Source of the DNA: Serratia proteamaculans
Lineage (GTDB): Bacteria > Pseudomonadota > Gammaproteobacteria > Enterobacterales > Enterobacteriaceae
DNA: 64,000 bases
Assembly (NCBI RefSeq): GCF_013337185.1
Contig: NZ_SWDE01000006.1
Location: 245,440-309,439 of the forward strand
Reading direction: 5' to 3'
A program made the translations under genes and the position numbers. Shown piece by piece: positions 36,379-46,860 of this stretch. Every line of letters starts with the position of its first letter. The stretch's first letter is position 1. The notes beneath the pieces are model-generated. The model saw only the letters and a program-made list of their open reading frames with translations. It ran no database searches and was not told the DNA's origin.

Positions 36379-36948
36379 CTACTCTCCATCTTTCTCATCA
36401 TGCTGTGGATAGTTCACAACACTAATACTGCCTTGTGCTTTCAATTCTGTACATAGGCGATGAAAGGCTTGCTCAATATTTGATGCATCGGCGTTGCCAG
36501 GGCTGTGTGCGGTGATCTGGATATGAAGCTGGGGCGGCAGGTCGCTTTCTGCCGGTTGGGTGCGCGACACCAGCTCGGCAATGTTCATTTGGCTGGAGTG
36601 GAACAGATCGGTAAAACGCTCAATGATATGCGGGGAGTCTTTCACCTCCACCTGCACCCACACCGTAGCCGGCATCGGCGGCCTCTCGTGCGAGTTGGTG
36701 CGCTTCATCACAATCAGCAGTTCCAGCTCCGCGCCTTTTTGCGGCAGGGTAGATTCAATCAGGGTAATGGCGTTCCAGCTACCGGAAAGCAGCATGATGA
36801 AAGTGAACTCCTCACCCAGCATGGCCAGACGGCTATCTTCGATATTGCATCCGCAACTGCTGACGTGGCGGGTGATGGCATTGACGATCCCGGGGCGGTC
36901 GGTACCGAGCGCGGTAATCACGAGATAGTGTTCATCTGGCTTAGGCAA
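36379..36948 (-). CDS. gcvR: Glycine cleavage system transcriptional repressor (TTG start)
   Basis: 189 residues from TTG 36948 (LPKPDEHYLVITALGTDRPG); E. coli GcvR is 190. No ATG gives a family-like N-terminus: the open frame continues upstream to 37095 across the dapA start, and those residues are unrelated. AGGA lies about 11 bases before. Two ACT domains are visible: HYLVITALGTDRPGIVNAIT with VSSCGCNIEDSRLAMLGEEF, and a second with PHIIERFTDLFHSSQMNIAE. It binds GcvA to repress gcvTHP when glycine is absent. Its divergence from dapA matches E. coli. Confidence 0.93.
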   Translation of the reverse strand: MPKPDEHYLVITALGTDRPGIVNAITRHVSSCGCNIEDSRLAMLGEEFTFIMLLSGSWNAITLIESTLPQKGAELELLIVMKRTNSHERPPMPATVWVQVEVKDSPHIIERFTDLFHSSQMNIAELVSRTQPAESDLPPQLHIQITAHSPGNADASNIEQAFHRLCTELKAQGSISVVNYPQHDEKDGE

Positions 36949-37094
36949 AATGGAGCTTCCTGTCGTGCACAATGGGGTTACCATGGTAAACATAAAAAAA
37001 ACCGCCTGCCAAGCGCTTACAACGCCGTTGTTTGCTTGCTTTTGGATAGGCAGCAAAAGTACCATGAGTGACTTGTTTGTGGAGGGGACGGCCA

Positions 37095-37976
37095 ATGTTT
37101 ACGGGAAGTATAGTTGCACTGGTTACGCCGATGGACGACACAGGTGCTGTCGATCGCGCGAGCCTAAAAAAATTGATTGATTATCATGTAGCCAGTGGAA
37201 CTGCGGCCATCGTTTCCGTAGGGACTACCGGCGAGTCTGCAACGCTTGCCCATGACGAGCACGTTGACGTGGTATTGCAGACGCTGGAACTGGCTGCAGG
37301 CCGTATTCCGGTGATTGCCGGTACCGGCGCCAACGCCACCGCCGAAGCCATTTCGCTGACCCAGCGCTTCGAAAATAGCGGCGTAGTGGGTTGCCTGACG
37401 GTCACGCCTTACTACAATAAACCGACTCAGGAAGGGCTGTATCAGCACTTCAAGGCCATCGCCGAAAGCACCGCACTGCCACAAATCCTCTATAACGTGC
37501 CTTCTCGCACCGGGTGTGACATGCTGCCGCCGACGATTGCGCGCTTGGCAAAAATCAAGAATATTGTTGCTGTTAAAGAAGCAACAGGGAACTTAAGTCG
37601 TGTAAGTCAGATCCAAGTGCTGGTTGATGATGAAGATTTCATTTTGCTGAGCGGCGATGACGCCAGCGGTCTGGATTTCATGCAACTGGGTGGCAAGGGC
37701 GTGATTTCCGTGACGGCCAACGTGGCTGCACGTGAAATGGCGCAACTTTGCGCGCTGGCAGCACAGGGCAACTTTGCTGAGGCACGCCGCTTAAATCAAC
37801 GCTTGATGCCGTTGCATCAGGATTTGTTTGTAGAAGCAAACCCAATTCCGGTGAAATGGGCCTGTAAAGCATTGGGATTGATGGCAACCGATACGATGCG
37901 TCTGCCTATGACGCCGTTGACCGACGCTGCCCGTCCGGTAGTGGAACGCGCGTTGAAAAGCGCCGGTTTGCTGTAA
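37095..37976 (+). CDS. dapA: 4-hydroxy-tetrahydrodipicolinate synthase
   Basis: 293 residues from ATG 37095 ([15 protein letters not shown]), preceded by GGAGGGG. It is a TIM-barrel Schiff-base aldolase condensing pyruvate with aspartate semialdehyde, the first step of DAP/lysine synthesis. [12 protein letters not shown] binds pyruvate, Tyr in [12 protein letters not shown] is catalytic, and the Schiff-base Lys lies in [13 protein letters not shown]. The lysine-feedback residues are at dimer positions, as in the E. coli enzyme. bamC follows by 16 bases; dapA-bamC-purC order is as in E. coli. Confidence 0.97.
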   Translation: MFTGSIVALVTPMDDTGAVDRASLKKLIDYHVASGTAAIVSVGTTGESATLAHDEHVDVVLQTLELAAGRIPVIAGTGANATAEAISLTQRFENSGVVGCLTVTPYYNKPTQEGLYQHFKAIAESTALPQILYNVPSRTGCDMLPPTIARLAKIKNIVAVKEATGNLSRVSQIQVLVDDEDFILLSGDDASGLDFMQLGGKGVISVTANVAAREMAQLCALAAQGNFAEARRLNQRLMPLHQDLFVEANPIPVKWACKALGLMATDTMRLPMTPLTDAARPVVERALKSAGLL

Positions 37977-37992
37977 CTCTAAGGGAAATTTG

Positions 37993-39045
37993 ATGGTTTA
38001 TTCATTGCAAAAGTCGACGGTAGCAAAAGTCGTGGGTATTTCGCTGGTTATGATGCTGGTCGGTTGTACCACTGACCAACGCTACAAACGCCAGGTTAGC
38101 GGCGATGAGTCTTACCTCGACGCGTCGGTGCTCAAGCCACTGAACGCACCCGCAGGTATGATCCTGCCGGTGCAAAGCGGTAATTATGATGTTCCGGCCA
38201 CCACGCTGAAAGGCGGCGTCGGCAAGCAACTGGATATTCGTCCGCCGGTACAGCCACTGGCATTGCTGAGCGGCTCACGCGCGCAATATGCCGGCGACAG
38301 CGGTACGTTGCTGTTGGAAAACAGCCCGCAGAACCAGAACCTGTGGTCACGCGTTACCAGCATGCTGCAAGCGAAAAACATTACGATCGCCTCACGTCAG
38401 GACGCTACTCAAACTCTGACCACCGACTGGGTGAAGTGGAACCGTCTGGATGAAGACAACCAGTACGAAGGCCGCTACCAGATCAGCGTACAGCAGCAGG
38501 GTTACCAGCAGGCGCTGGTGGTGAAAACCGTCGGCCTGCAGCAGCAGGGCAAAACCGAACAGGTGACCGACCCGTCCGAAGTGCAGCGCTACAACGGCAT
38601 GATGATGAACACCATCGTCGAAGGTCTGGACAAGCAGGACACCCTGGCGAGCAACCAGTCTGCCAACCGTTTCGGTGCGCTTGACGTGCAGAGCGGCGCG
38701 GATGATACCGGTCTGCCAATGTTGGTAGTACGTGGTCCGTACACCGTGGTGTGGGATCGCCTGCCAGCGGCATTGGAAAAACTGGGGATGAAAGTGGGTG
38801 ACCGCAGCCGTCCGCAGGGCACCGTTGCCGTGACCTACAAATCCCCGAGCAGCAGTGACTGGGATGCGTTGGGCGTCAAGGATCCTGAACTGAAAGAAGG
38901 CGATTACAAACTGCAGGTGGGTGATTTGAACAACCGTACCAGCCTGCAATTTATCGATCCTAAAGGGAAGCCATTGACCCAGTCGCAAAACGACGGCCTG
39001 GTTGCGGCATTCCAGTCAGCATTCAGTAAAACCAGCGTTAAATAA
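37993..39045 (+). CDS. bamC: BamC outer-membrane assembly lipoprotein
   Basis: 350 residues from ATG 37993. The lipoprotein signal ends MMLVGC, with lipidated Cys25. After it comes the flexible [18 protein letters not shown] region that binds BamD, then two helix-grip domains ([40 protein letters not shown]; then [20 protein letters not shown]). [20 protein letters not shown] is near-identical to E. coli NlpB. It is a component of the BamABCDE beta-barrel insertase. Co-transcribed with dapA and followed by a strong terminator. Confidence 0.96.
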   Translation: MVYSLQKSTVAKVVGISLVMMLVGCTTDQRYKRQVSGDESYLDASVLKPLNAPAGMILPVQSGNYDVPATTLKGGVGKQLDIRPPVQPLALLSGSRAQYAGDSGTLLLENSPQNQNLWSRVTSMLQAKNITIASRQDATQTLTTDWVKWNRLDEDNQYEGRYQISVQQQGYQQALVVKTVGLQQQGKTEQVTDPSEVQRYNGMMMNTIVEGLDKQDTLASNQSANRFGALDVQSGADDTGLPMLVVRGPYTVVWDRLPAALEKLGMKVGDRSRPQGTVAVTYKSPSSSDWDALGVKDPELKEGDYKLQVGDLNNRTSLQFIDPKGKPLTQSQNDGLVAAFQSAFSKTSVK

Positions 39046-39050
39046 TCGAA

Positions 39051-39073
39051 AAGGGGCTACGGCCCCTTTTTTC
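39051..39073 (+). terminator. dapA-bamC terminator
   Basis: AAGGGGC-TACG-GCCCCTT followed by TTTTTC, six bases after the bamC stop. It separates bamC from purC, which has its own control region. Confidence 0.88.
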
Positions 39074-39083
39074 TTTGAATGAT

Positions 39084-39099
39084 ACGGTATCGTTTGCGT
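39084..39099 (+). promoter_or_regulatory. Candidate PurR operator of purC
   Basis: ACGGTATCGTTTGCGT has a perfect right half (CGTTTGCGT) and a weak left half against the PurR consensus ACGCAAACGTTTGCGT (13 of 16). It sits 72 bases before the purC start, where E. coli purC has its PurR site. Confidence 0.55.
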
Positions 39100-39170
39100 C
39101 GCGGATTTGGCACAATAGACGCATCATCCTTGCAGCGTTTTTAAATAATTCTTTTATTGGAGTAAGTCAG

Positions 39171-39884
39171 ATGCAAAAGCTAGCTGAGCTGTATCGCGGA
39201 AAGGCAAAAACCGTCTACACCACTGAAAATCCTGATCTGCTGGTGTTGGAATTCCGCAACGATACGTCAGCACTGGATGGTCAGCGCATTGAGCAGTTTG
39301 ATCGCAAAGGCATGGTGAACAACAAGTTCAACCATTTCATCATGAGCAAACTGGAAGAGGCCGGCATCCCGACGCAAATGGAACGCCTGCTGTCAGACAA
39401 CGAAGTGCTGGTGAAGAAGTTGGACATGGTGCCGGTAGAGTGTGTGATCCGCAACCGCGCCGCCGGTTCACTGGTGAAGCGTCTGGGCATTGAAGAAGGC
39501 CTGGTGCTGAACCCACCGCTGTTTGACCTGTTCCTGAAAAACGATGAAATGCACGATCCCATGGTCAACGAATCCTACTGCGAAACCTTTGGTTGGGTGA
39601 ACAAAGAGCACCTGGCACGCATGCGTGAGCTGAGCTACCAGGCGAACGACGTGTTGAGCAAGCTGTTTGACGACGCAGGCCTGATCCTGGTCGACTTCAA
39701 GCTGGAGTTTGGCTTGTTCAACGGCGAAGTGGTGCTGGGCGATGAATTCTCGCCTGATGGTAGCCGCCTGTGGGACAAAAACACCCTGGACAAGATGGAC
39801 AAGGACCGCTTCCGCCAGAGCCTGGGTGGCCTGATCGAAGCCTACGAAGAAGTCGCTCGCCGCATCGGCGTCAAACTCGACTAA
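39171..39884 (+). CDS. purC: SAICAR synthetase
   Basis: 237 residues from ATG 39171 ([16 protein letters not shown]), the E. coli length; GGAG is eight bases before. Frame codons upstream to 39075 belong to the control region. It ligates aspartate to CAIR using ATP in purine synthesis. Motifs are [72 protein letters not shown] and SRLWDKNT. It is the third purine gene in the window, with purM and purN, and all are preceded by PurR-like sites. Confidence 0.98.
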   Translation: MQKLAELYRGKAKTVYTTENPDLLVLEFRNDTSALDGQRIEQFDRKGMVNNKFNHFIMSKLEEAGIPTQMERLLSDNEVLVKKLDMVPVECVIRNRAAGSLVKRLGIEEGLVLNPPLFDLFLKNDEMHDPMVNESYCETFGWVNKEHLARMRELSYQANDVLSKLFDDAGLILVDFKLEFGLFNGEVVLGDEFSPDGSRLWDKNTLDKMDKDRFRQSLGGLIEAYEEVARRIGVKLD

Positions 39885-39899
39885 GCGTTTTCCTGCTAT

Positions 39900-39925
39900 A
39901 CGGGGTCTCTCCGGCCCCGTCATTA
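39900..39925 (+). terminator. Possible purC terminator
   Basis: ACGGGG-9 bases-CCCCGT followed by CATTATCCTT, 16 bases after purC. The stem is short and the U-run weak. Confidence 0.45.
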
Positions 39926-40050
39926 TCCTTACTTTCCCCGCCGTCTATTCCCGTTTGCCTGCATTTCCAGAAAAATTCTACATTTCCTTTGCCGCTGAGC
40001 ATTTATAATGATCTACGTAACATGACAAAAACCTAATCTGGAGTTTACTT

Positions 40051-40917
40051 ATGCGTTGGCAAGGGCGTCGGGAAAGTGACAATGTTGAGGATCGTCGCGG
40101 GCAGTCTTCAGGTCTGGGTGGCGGTGGCGGCGGTTTCCGCGTGCCTCGCGGCAAAGGCGGTATCGTTATTCTGGTGGTAGTGTTGGTGGCCGGTTATTAC
40201 GGCGTCGATCTTTCACCGCTGTTGAACGGTGGGGACGTTAGCCCGCAAACTCAGCAACAGAGCGCCAGCATCAGTCCAAAAGACGATGAACTGGCCAAAT
40301 TTACCTCGGTGGTGCTGGCCTCCACCGAAGACAACTGGAAAGAAGTTTTCCAGCGCATGGGTAAAACCTATCAGCCACCCAAGTTGGTGATGTATCGCGG
40401 CGTAACGCGTACCAGCTGCGGCACCGGTCAGGCGGCGATGGGGCCATTTTATTGCCCGGGCGACAAAACGGTGTATATCGACCTGTCGTTCTATCAGGAT
40501 ATGAAAACCAAACTGGGTGCCGGCGGAGACTTCGCCCAGGCCTATGTGGTGGCGCATGAGGTCGGTCACCATGTGCAAAACCTGTTGGGCATTGAGTCCA
40601 AAGTGCGTCAAATGCAGCAGGGTGCCAGTCAGGCAGAAGTGAATCGTCTGTCGGTGAAAATGGAACTGCAGGCGGACTGCTTTGCTGGCGTTTGGGGCAA
40701 ATATGCCGAGAAGCAGCAAATGCTGGAAGAGGGCGACCTGCAGGCGGCATTGAACGCTGCGCAGGCGATTGGCGACGACCGTTTGCAGCAACAAGGGCAG
40801 GGGCGCGTGGTACCGGACAGCTTCACCCACGGGACCTCGCAGCAGCGCTACACCTGGTTTAAGCAGGGCTTCGACAGCGGAGACCCTAACACCTGCAATA
40901 CCTTCGCATCCCGTTAA
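40051..40917 (+). CDS. ypfJ: YpfJ neutral zinc metallopeptidase family protein
   Basis: 288 residues (E. coli YpfJ 287). The N-terminus [19 protein letters not shown] is polar and Gly-rich, followed by one membrane helix (~33-52, [17 protein letters not shown]). The rest is a periplasmic/extracytoplasmic zinc-peptidase-like domain with HEVGH at residues 169-173 and [17 protein letters not shown] as the likely third-ligand region. [16 protein letters not shown] holds conserved cysteines. The substrate is not known. It stands alone between purC and a strong terminator. Confidence 0.93.
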   Translation: MRWQGRRESDNVEDRRGQSSGLGGGGGGFRVPRGKGGIVILVVVLVAGYYGVDLSPLLNGGDVSPQTQQQSASISPKDDELAKFTSVVLASTEDNWKEVFQRMGKTYQPPKLVMYRGVTRTSCGTGQAAMGPFYCPGDKTVYIDLSFYQDMKTKLGAGGDFAQAYVVAHEVGHHVQNLLGIESKVRQMQQGASQAEVNRLSVKMELQADCFAGVWGKYAEKQQMLEEGDLQAALNAAQAIGDDRLQQQGQGRVVPDSFTHGTSQQRYTWFKQGFDSGDPNTCNTFASR

Positions 40918-40922
40918 CATGC

Positions 40923-40951
40923 ATGCCGGAGCCTGACTCCGGCATTTTTTT
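40923..40951 (+). terminator. ypfJ terminator
   Basis: ATGCCGGAG-CCTGA-CTCCGGCAT followed by seven T, six bases after the ypfJ stop. It is 20 bases before tmcA. Confidence 0.88.
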
Positions 40952-40971
40952 AGCTCTGGGTCTGGATACTG

Positions 40972-42984
40972 ATGTTACAGGCAATGCAACAACTTATGCA
41001 TCAGCAGGGCATCAGACGCCTGCTGGTGCTCAGTGGCGAGCCGCAATGGTGTCGCCAGCAAGCACACCGGCTGGCGACCACCCTGCCGGGCGACTGGCCT
41101 TGGGTGGGGGAAAACCCGCCCAGCGGCATGCAGTCGCTGGCCAGTGGTGCGGTACGGACATTGCTGGGGCAGGAGCGATTACATGCGGTGTATGACGCGA
41201 CCGGTGGTTTGGATGTTGAAGCGCTGGCCGCGCTGGCCGGTACGCTGCGAGCCGGCAGTTGGTTGTTGCTGTTAACACCACCCTGGCAGTCCTGGCACCA
41301 ACAGCCGGATAGCGACAGCCTGCGCTGGAGCGATTGCCCCCAGCCGATCACTACCCCGAATTTCATTCACCATCTGCAGCAACACCTGGCGGCGGACAGC
41401 GAAGTCACTGTCTGGCGACAGGATGAGCCGCTGACGTTGGCACCCTTGCCAGTCCGCCCGCAGTGGCAAGCGCCCAATGGCCAACCGACTTGCGAGCAGC
41501 AGGCGTTGTTGACGCAATTACTCGGCGCCGAGCCAGGCGTTTGGGTGCTGACCGCCGCCCGCGGGCGCGGCAAGTCAACGCTGGCGGGAATGCTGGTGGC
41601 CAACATGCCTCTTACCTGCTGGCTCACCGGGCCCAGTCGAGCAGCTACCGAGGTTGCTGATGAATGGGCGCAGGGCCGCGCGCAATTCTGGGCACCGGAC
41701 GCGTTGCTGGCCCATTGTCGCGAACATGATGTCAGCGACGTGGGCTGGCTGTTGGTGGACGAGGCGGCAGCGATCCCCGGCCCGTTATTACAGCAGTTGG
41801 TTAACCATTTCCCCCGCATTTTGCTGACGACCACGGTACAGGGCTATGAAGGCACCGGCCGGGGTTTCTTGCTCAAGTTTTGCGCCGGGCTGCCTGAGTA
41901 TCAGCCTCTGGAGTTACAGCAGCCCATGCGTTGGGCGCCGGGTGATGCGCTGGAGCGTATCATCGATAATGCGCTGCTGTTCAACGAACTCCCGCCGTGG
42001 CAGGCGACGGATCAGCCCGTCAGTATCACTGGGGCTGAACAAAAGGCGCTGTGTGCCGATCCTCAGCGGTTAGTCCGTTTTTATGCCCTGTTGAGCAGCG
42101 CCCATTACCGGACTTCGCCGCTTGATTTGCGGCGGTTGATGGATGCACCCGGCATGCATTTTGGCCTGGCACAGGTTGAAGATGAGGTCGTCGGCGCGTT
42201 GTGGCTGGTGGAAGAAGGCGGCCTGAGTCCCGAACTGGCGCACGAAGTCTGGGCCGGCAGGCGACGACCGCGTGGCAACCTGGTGGCCCAATCGCTGGCG
42301 GCGCACGGTGGCCAGTGGTGGGCACCGACGCTGCGTTCAAGGCGCATTACCCGCATTGCGGTATTACCCGGCTTGCGTCAGCAGGGCATCGCCCGCAGGC
42401 TGATCGAGCAGCAGCGTCAGCAGGCGCAAGGGTTGGACTACCTTTCGGTCAGCTTTGGTTACACCGAGCCGCTGTGGCGCTTTTGGCAGTCCTGTGGTTT
42501 TGAGCTGGCACGTATTGGCAGCAAGATTGAGGCCAGCAGCGGTTGCTACAGCGTCATGGCCATTCTGCCATTGAGCGAACAGGGTGAGGCGCTGCGTCAT
42601 GCGGCACATAAGCATCTGGCGCGTGACTGGCGCTGGCTGCAGTCGCGCATCGATCTGCAACTGGAAATCACCGGTGACGACGGCGACACCCGGCTGGGCG
42701 AGGACGACTGGCGTGAACTGGCCGGGTTTGCCTTCGCCCACCGGCCGTTGGAGGCCAGTCTGGGGGCGCTGCAACGTTTACTGCTAGCCAGCCCTATGCC
42801 GTTGCCCGCACTGCGGCTGCATCTGCAACAGCAAACGACGGCGGCAGGTTGCGTGGAGCTACTTGGCTTCAGCGGCCAGAAGGCCTTGCTGCGTCGCTGG
42901 CGGCAAGAGACGGGAATGGCGCTTGAACAGCTCGATGCGCAGCATTGCCTGCGCTGGCACAACTGGTCGCAATCGTTGGAATAA
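40972..42984 (+). CDS. tmcA: tRNA(Met) cytidine acetyltransferase
   Basis: 670 residues (E. coli TmcA 671). It installs N4-acetylcytidine at the wobble base C34 of elongator tRNA-Met with acetyl-CoA and ATP. The N-terminal DUF1726-type domain is followed by a RecD-like helicase domain with Walker [10 protein letters not shown] (~195-203) and Walker [20 protein letters not shown] domain contains [20 protein letters not shown], and a C-terminal tRNA-binding tail follows. [20 protein letters not shown] is typical. It begins shortly after the ypfJ terminator and is followed by ypfH, as in E. coli. Confidence 0.95.
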   Translation: MLQAMQQLMHQQGIRRLLVLSGEPQWCRQQAHRLATTLPGDWPWVGENPPSGMQSLASGAVRTLLGQERLHAVYDATGGLDVEALAALAGTLRAGSWLLLLTPPWQSWHQQPDSDSLRWSDCPQPITTPNFIHHLQQHLAADSEVTVWRQDEPLTLAPLPVRPQWQAPNGQPTCEQQALLTQLLGAEPGVWVLTAARGRGKSTLAGMLVANMPLTCWLTGPSRAATEVADEWAQGRAQFWAPDALLAHCREHDVSDVGWLLVDEAAAIPGPLLQQLVNHFPRILLTTTVQGYEGTGRGFLLKFCAGLPEYQPLELQQPMRWAPGDALERIIDNALLFNELPPWQATDQPVSITGAEQKALCADPQRLVRFYALLSSAHYRTSPLDLRRLMDAPGMHFGLAQVEDEVVGALWLVEEGGLSPELAHEVWAGRRRPRGNLVAQSLAAHGGQWWAPTLRSRRITRIAVLPGLRQQGIARRLIEQQRQQAQGLDYLSVSFGYTEPLWRFWQSCGFELARIGSKIEASSGCYSVMAILPLSEQGEALRHAAHKHLARDWRWLQSRIDLQLEITGDDGDTRLGEDDWRELAGFAFAHRPLEASLGALQRLLLASPMPLPALRLHLQQQTTAAGCVELLGFSGQKALLRRWRQETGMALEQLDAQHCLRWHNWSQSLE

Positions 42985-43101
42985 ATTGAAGGTGTTGCTC
43001 AATAAAACCTGATTTTCCTGAATTCTCAGCGGCGTATAGTAGCTGACAGGAACCCGGGCAACTGGCGCCGGGCAGAATTTGATCAACACGAGGAGTCACC
43101 G

Positions 43102-43791
43102 ATGAAACATGAGCATTTTGTTGTACAGAGCCCGGCAACCCCGGCTGCGCAGCTGATCCTGCTGTTTCACGGTGTTGGCGATACCCCGGTGGCGATGGGC
43201 GAGATTGGCAGCTATTTCGCCAAAGACTTTCCGCAGGCGCAGGTAGTCAGCATTGGTGGCCCTTTTGCCTTCGGTAACGGTGGCGGTCGCCAGTGGTTTT
43301 CGGTGCAGGGTGTGACCGAAGAAAACCGTGCCGGGCGCATTGCTGAAGTGATGCCGAAGTTTATCGAAACCGTGCGTTACTGGCAGCAACAAAGCGGCGT
43401 GAATGATGCCGGTACCGCGCTGGTCGGTTTTTCACAGGGCTCAATCATGGCGCTGGAAGCCCTGAAGGTAGAACCCAGGCTGGCCGGCCGCATCGTGGCT
43501 TTCAGCGGGCGTTTTGCCGGGTTGCCTGATAAAGCGTTCGGTGACAGCGTGGTACATTTGATCCACGGCGAACAGGATGCGGTGATTGCGGTGCAACATG
43601 CCAGGGCGGCGGCAGAGCGGCTGCAGGCTATCGGCGTCGATTTCACGCTGGATGTGGAAGACGATGTGGGGCATGCCATCAATCAGGGCATGATGAATGA
43701 TGCCCTCGAACGGCTGCATTACTACGTCCCGCAACGCTACTGGGACGAAGCGATGTTTGGCAAGCGCGGCGATTTGGTCGCCTTTAAATAA
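43102..43791 (+). CDS. ypfH: YpfH carboxylesterase
   Basis: 229 residues (E. coli YpfH 232). It has an alpha/beta-hydrolase fold of the phospholipase/carboxylesterase group: ILLFHGVGDTPVAMGEIGSY (oxyanion region), nucleophile elbow LVGFSQGSIMALE, catalytic Asp in HLIHGEQDAVIAV and His in DDVGHAINQG. Short-chain esterase activity is known for the E. coli protein; the natural substrate is unclear. ATG 43102 is preceded by GAGGAG. It converges with ypfN. Confidence 0.93.
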   Translation: MKHEHFVVQSPATPAAQLILLFHGVGDTPVAMGEIGSYFAKDFPQAQVVSIGGPFAFGNGGGRQWFSVQGVTEENRAGRIAEVMPKFIETVRYWQQQSGVNDAGTALVGFSQGSIMALEALKVEPRLAGRIVAFSGRFAGLPDKAFGDSVVHLIHGEQDAVIAVQHARAAAERLQAIGVDFTLDVEDDVGHAINQGMMNDALERLHYYVPQRYWDEAMFGKRGDLVAFK

Positions 43792-43793
43792 AC

Positions 43794-43825
43794 TTCAGGG
43801 CGCTTAATGCGCCCTGAAATCATTT
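43794..43825. terminator. Bidirectional terminator between ypfH and ypfN
   Basis: TTCAGGGCGC-TTAAT-GCGCCCTGAA followed by ATCATTTTTTC on the plus strand. It lies between the two converging stops and overlaps the end of ypfN. Confidence 0.75.
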
Positions 43826-44005
43826 TTTCTTCGGCCAGTCGTCGTCGGCGTCCCACTCGGCGTTGTTATCGCGGTGCGGTGGCAGCTCCGGCTTATCGGC
43901 CAGATAGCGTTTGACGTCAACGCGGCGCAGCTCTTTGATCCCACTGATGATCATCCCGACCAGAATCAGCAGGATAATCCACCAATAATCTGCTAACCAT
44001 TCCAT
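43820..44005 (-). CDS. ypfN: YpfN small membrane protein (UPF0370)
   Basis: 61 residues from ATG 44005, preceded by GGAAGGAG. One membrane helix (~5-25, [19 protein letters not shown]) is followed by a basic then acidic tail: [20 protein letters not shown], then [11 protein letters not shown]. coli YpfN (66 aa) has the same layout and the KPELPPHRD motif. Function unknown. It follows the M15 peptidase gene by two bases, at the end of the yffB-dapE-M15-ypfN operon. Confidence 0.92.
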   Translation of the reverse strand: MEWLADYWWIILLILVGMIISGIKELRRVDVKRYLADKPELPPHRDNNAEWDADDDWPKKK

Positions 44006-44007
44006 AT

Positions 44008-44682
44008 TTACTCCTTCCCTTCAGGGCGTATAAAACGCGAAAATAGCGATGGCAAATGCTCTTCAAGCCATTGGGCACCGGCGACGTCCTTATTTTTCCA
44101 GGCTGCCAGCAGTAGCTCCGGCGTCAGCAGCTGCTCGGCTTCAAGCGCCAGCGGACGGTAGCTCAGATGCCAGGGTTCTACCGCCACGCCGTCACCCTCT
44201 TCGGTAAACGGACGGTAAAAACCAAATTCGGCCATATGTTCGGTCATCCACTGATTGAGTGGATAAAAATAGCCGCCTTGCTCGTATTCCCAGGGCTCCA
44301 GTTGCAGCTTTTGCCCGGCAGGCAACAGCGAAGGATCGTAGACATCCAGATCACTGCCCCAGTGATGGCGACTGGCGCCCGGCAAGGCCGACCAGCGCAG
44401 GATCGCTTCGCAAAGTTCGCCGGTGGACAGCAGCGCGACGTCGATTGGCTGACTGTCCTTATCTAATACTGGGCGCTGGCCGCAGAATTTGCCATTCCAG
44501 ATCGCCTGTTGCCGGCCAAAATCACGAAATGTGCTGGCGGGTTGCAGATCAAACCCGGCCTCCAGTGCCGCCTGCTGCATGGCGAGGAACGCAGCCACCG
44601 CGGCGGGCTGCAGCCGGTGATTACCGCTCAGCGGTGCCAGATGCTCGGTTGAGCACCCGGTCAACATTTCTGGCGTGATCAT
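44008..44682 (-). CDS. M15-family D-Ala-D-Ala carboxypeptidase-like protein
   Basis: 224 residues from ATG 44682 ([20 protein letters not shown]); the ATGA overlaps the dapE stop by four bases. It is a VanY/peptidase M15 domain: the zinc-site signature [14 protein letters not shown] supplies His and Asp ligands and EPWHLSYRP the last His. No signal peptide or membrane helix is seen, so it would be cytosolic, where it could trim D-amino-acid peptides or recycled muropeptides. It sits inside the dapE-ypfN operon, an insertion relative to E. coli. DapE makes DAP for peptidoglycan, a suggestive partner. Confidence 0.85.
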   Translation of the reverse strand: MITPEMLTGCSTEHLAPLSGNHRLQPAAVAAFLAMQQAALEAGFDLQPASTFRDFGRQQAIWNGKFCGQRPVLDKDSQPIDVALLSTGELCEAILRWSALPGASRHHWGSDLDVYDPSLLPAGQKLQLEPWEYEQGGYFYPLNQWMTEHMAEFGFYRPFTEEGDGVAVEPWHLSYRPLALEAEQLLTPELLLAAWKNKDVAGAQWLEEHLPSLFSRFIRPEGKE

Positions 44683-45806
44683 GCGACCAATTGCTCCATG
44701 ATGCGTTGGTACATGCGGCTCAGCAGTTGCAAATCTGCCGCGTGTACGCATTCGTTGACCTTATGGATAGTCGCGTTGACGGGCCCCAGTTCAACCACCT
44801 GCGCCCCCATCTGGGCGATAAAGCGGCCGTCTGAGGTGCCCCCGGTGGTCAGCAACTGCGGCGTTAGTTCGGAGTAGTGTTCAACGGCGTTAACCACCGC
44901 ATCTACCAGCGCGCCGCGCGGGGTCAGGAAGGGTTGGCCCGACAGGCGCCATTCGATGCTGTAGTTCAACTGATGGCGCTCAAGCAGTTCTTCTACGCGC
45001 TGTTTGATCGTCGCGTCGGTCGATTCGGTACTAAAACGGAAGTTGAACTGCACGAACATCTCGCCCGGGATCACGTTGTTGCTGCCGGTACCGGCCTGCA
45101 CGTTGGCAATCTGCATGCTGGTCGGCGGGAAGAATTCGTTGCCGTGGTCCCACTCGATCGCCACCAGCTCATTGAGGGCCGGCATGGCGCGGTGCACCGG
45201 GTTATCCGCCAGATGTGGGTAGGCAACGTGGCCCTGAATGCCGTGAATATGCAGGTTGGCGGTGATCGAGCCGCGACGCCCATTCTTCACCACGTCGCCG
45301 ACGCGTTCGGTACTGGACGGTTCGCCGACCAGGCAATAATCCAGGCGCTCATTGCGCGCCATCAGCGCTTCCACCACTTTCACCGTGCCATGGGTCGCGC
45401 TGGCTTCTTCATCGGAGGTGATCAGGAATGCCAAACGGCCCTGATGATGCGGGTTGGCCGCGACGAAACGTTCGGCTGCCACGACCATTGCCGCCAGCGA
45501 GCCTTTCATGTCTGCCGCGCCACGGCCATACAGCATGCCGTCGCGGATGGTCGGCTCAAAAGGCGGGTTGTCCCAGCGTTTTTCGTCGCCGGTTGGCACT
45601 ACGTCGGTGTGGCCGGCAAACGCCAGGGTTTGGCCTTCGCCACGCCAGGCCCAGAAATTCAGGGTATCGCCAAAAGGCATCGGTTCAACGGTAAAACCAA
45701 TGGCTTCCAGACGTTCGATCATCAGTGCCTGACAGCCTTCATCGTGCGGGCTGAGCGACGGGCGTTTGATCAACTGTTGAGCCAGTTCGATAACCGGGCA
45801 AATCAT
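44679..45806 (-). CDS. dapE: Succinyl-diaminopimelate desuccinylase
   Basis: 375 residues, the E. coli length. It is an M20-family di-zinc hydrolase releasing succinate from N-succinyl-LL-DAP in lysine/peptidoglycan precursor synthesis. Ligand motifs are [32 protein letters not shown] and [35 protein letters not shown] is near the C-terminus. The ATG overlaps the yffB stop by four bases (ATGA), and its own stop overlaps the M15 gene, so three genes are coupled. Confidence 0.97.
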   Translation of the reverse strand: MICPVIELAQQLIKRPSLSPHDEGCQALMIERLEAIGFTVEPMPFGDTLNFWAWRGEGQTLAFAGHTDVVPTGDEKRWDNPPFEPTIRDGMLYGRGAADMKGSLAAMVVAAERFVAANPHHQGRLAFLITSDEEASATHGTVKVVEALMARNERLDYCLVGEPSSTERVGDVVKNGRRGSITANLHIHGIQGHVAYPHLADNPVHRAMPALNELVAIEWDHGNEFFPPTSMQIANVQAGTGSNNVIPGEMFVQFNFRFSTESTDATIKQRVEELLERHQLNYSIEWRLSGQPFLTPRGALVDAVVNAVEHYSELTPQLLTTGGTSDGRFIAQMGAQVVELGPVNATIHKVNECVHAADLQLLSRMYQRIMEQLVA

Positions 45807-46168
45807 GCTGTCACCTCGGAAATAAATTGCTGGTAACCTTCGGCACTGAAGCCGAGCAGGGCGTGTCCGTTGCCGTCGTCCAGCAGTGGGCGTTTGATGA
45901 TTGCCGGCTGCGCCAGCATCAGCGCGATGGCGGCATCGGCATTGTCGCAGGCGGTGCGCTGCGCTTCATCCAGCTTGCGCCAGGTGGTTCCGCGGGTATT
46001 GAGCAGCGGTTCCCACCCGAGACGTTCGACAAAGCCGCGCAGTTGCTGTTCGTCCAGCCCGTCGGCGCGGTAGTCATGAAATTGATAAGCCACACCCTGT
46101 TCTTCCAGCCAGCGGCGCGCTTTTTTGATGGTGTCACAATTTTTGATGCCGTACATGGTCAACGTCAT
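45803..46168 (-). CDS. yffB: YffB, ArsC-family protein
   Basis: 121 residues from ATG 46168 ([20 protein letters not shown]). The thioredoxin-like fold has the Cys in [11 protein letters not shown], then [37 protein letters not shown] and [13 protein letters not shown]. coli YffB (118 aa) matches throughout and also precedes dapE. By family it is arsenate-reductase/Spx-like with glutathione use proposed; the function is unproven. It is the first gene of the yffB-dapE-M15-ypfN operon. It is paralogous to yfgD at 29232. Confidence 0.94.
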   Translation of the reverse strand: MTLTMYGIKNCDTIKKARRWLEEQGVAYQFHDYRADGLDEQQLRGFVERLGWEPLLNTRGTTWRKLDEAQRTACDNADAAIALMLAQPAIIKRPLLDDGNGHALLGFSAEGYQQFISEVTA

Positions 46169-46397
46169 GGAGTAAGAACCTTCTCTGCAACCTGACACCG
46201 GCGCGTGGGGCCGGTGGTAAACCGCCGGTGGCGGTGAAATGAAAGCCAGCGACCAGCATGCCGAAAAATGGCGGGGAGTTCCACCGTACAATGGTCTGAA
46301 AGGCAGGGGAAAGCTGAAAAAATCCCGCTCGCGTTTATTGCGGTGCTTTTTTGCTAATCTTAATGTGCTACTCAGTTACCCCACATAGAAGAAGACC

Positions 46398-46823
46398 ATG
46401 GAAAATTACCGCATTGAAATCACCGAAAGCGCCATTGACGAAATAGAGGAGCTGATCGCCGAAGGGTTGAATCAATATAACGATGAAGTCACCGGCACCA
46501 ACGATCGCCGCCCGTTGGCGGTGGTGGTGAGAGACCCGAACAGCGGCGAGGTGTTGGGCGGGATTAGCGGGCGTTCATCGCTGGGCATGCTGTTTGTCGA
46601 TCTGTTTCATCTGCCAAAATCGTTGCGCGGCTCAGGGTTGGGCAGTGAGTTGCTGCGCCGTTTTGAGCTGGAAGGGCGACGCAGGGGCTGCGTTTCCGCC
46701 GTGCTGTACACCATCAGCTTTCAGGCGCCGAAGTTTTATGAGTTGAACGGCTGGACGCGTTTTGGCGAGGTGCCCTGTCTGCCGGCAGGCACCAGCCGAG
46801 TCTTTATGATGAAAACGCTGTAG
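46398..46823 (+). CDS. GNAT N-acetyltransferase
   Basis: 141 residues from ATG 46398, preceded by GAAGAAG. It has the GNAT core: EVLGGISGRSSLGMLFVDLF, then the acetyl-CoA loop PKSLRGSGLGSELLRRFELE, and VSAVLYTISFQAPKFYELNG with the C-terminal RVFMMKTL strand. The family resembles stress-related acetyltransferases of the YkkB type. The substrate is unknown. It starts the block of genes lying between yffB and ypfM, a spot unoccupied in E. coli. It is convergent with the PchB-like gene. Confidence 0.88.
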   Translation: MENYRIEITESAIDEIEELIAEGLNQYNDEVTGTNDRRPLAVVVRDPNSGEVLGGISGRSSLGMLFVDLFHLPKSLRGSGLGSELLRRFELEGRRRGCVSAVLYTISFQAPKFYELNGWTRFGEVPCLPAGTSRVFMMKTL

Positions 46824-46860
46824 ATGACTGGCCGGAAATTATTCTCTGGCCTGAGGTAAT

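Noticed and set aside
36949..37095. Upstream extension of gcvR
   Set aside because: Overlaps the dapA start and its residues do not match GcvR.
44877..45836. 319-codon open frame antisense to dapE
   Set aside because: dapE is complete with all metal ligands; the antisense product has no recognisable features.
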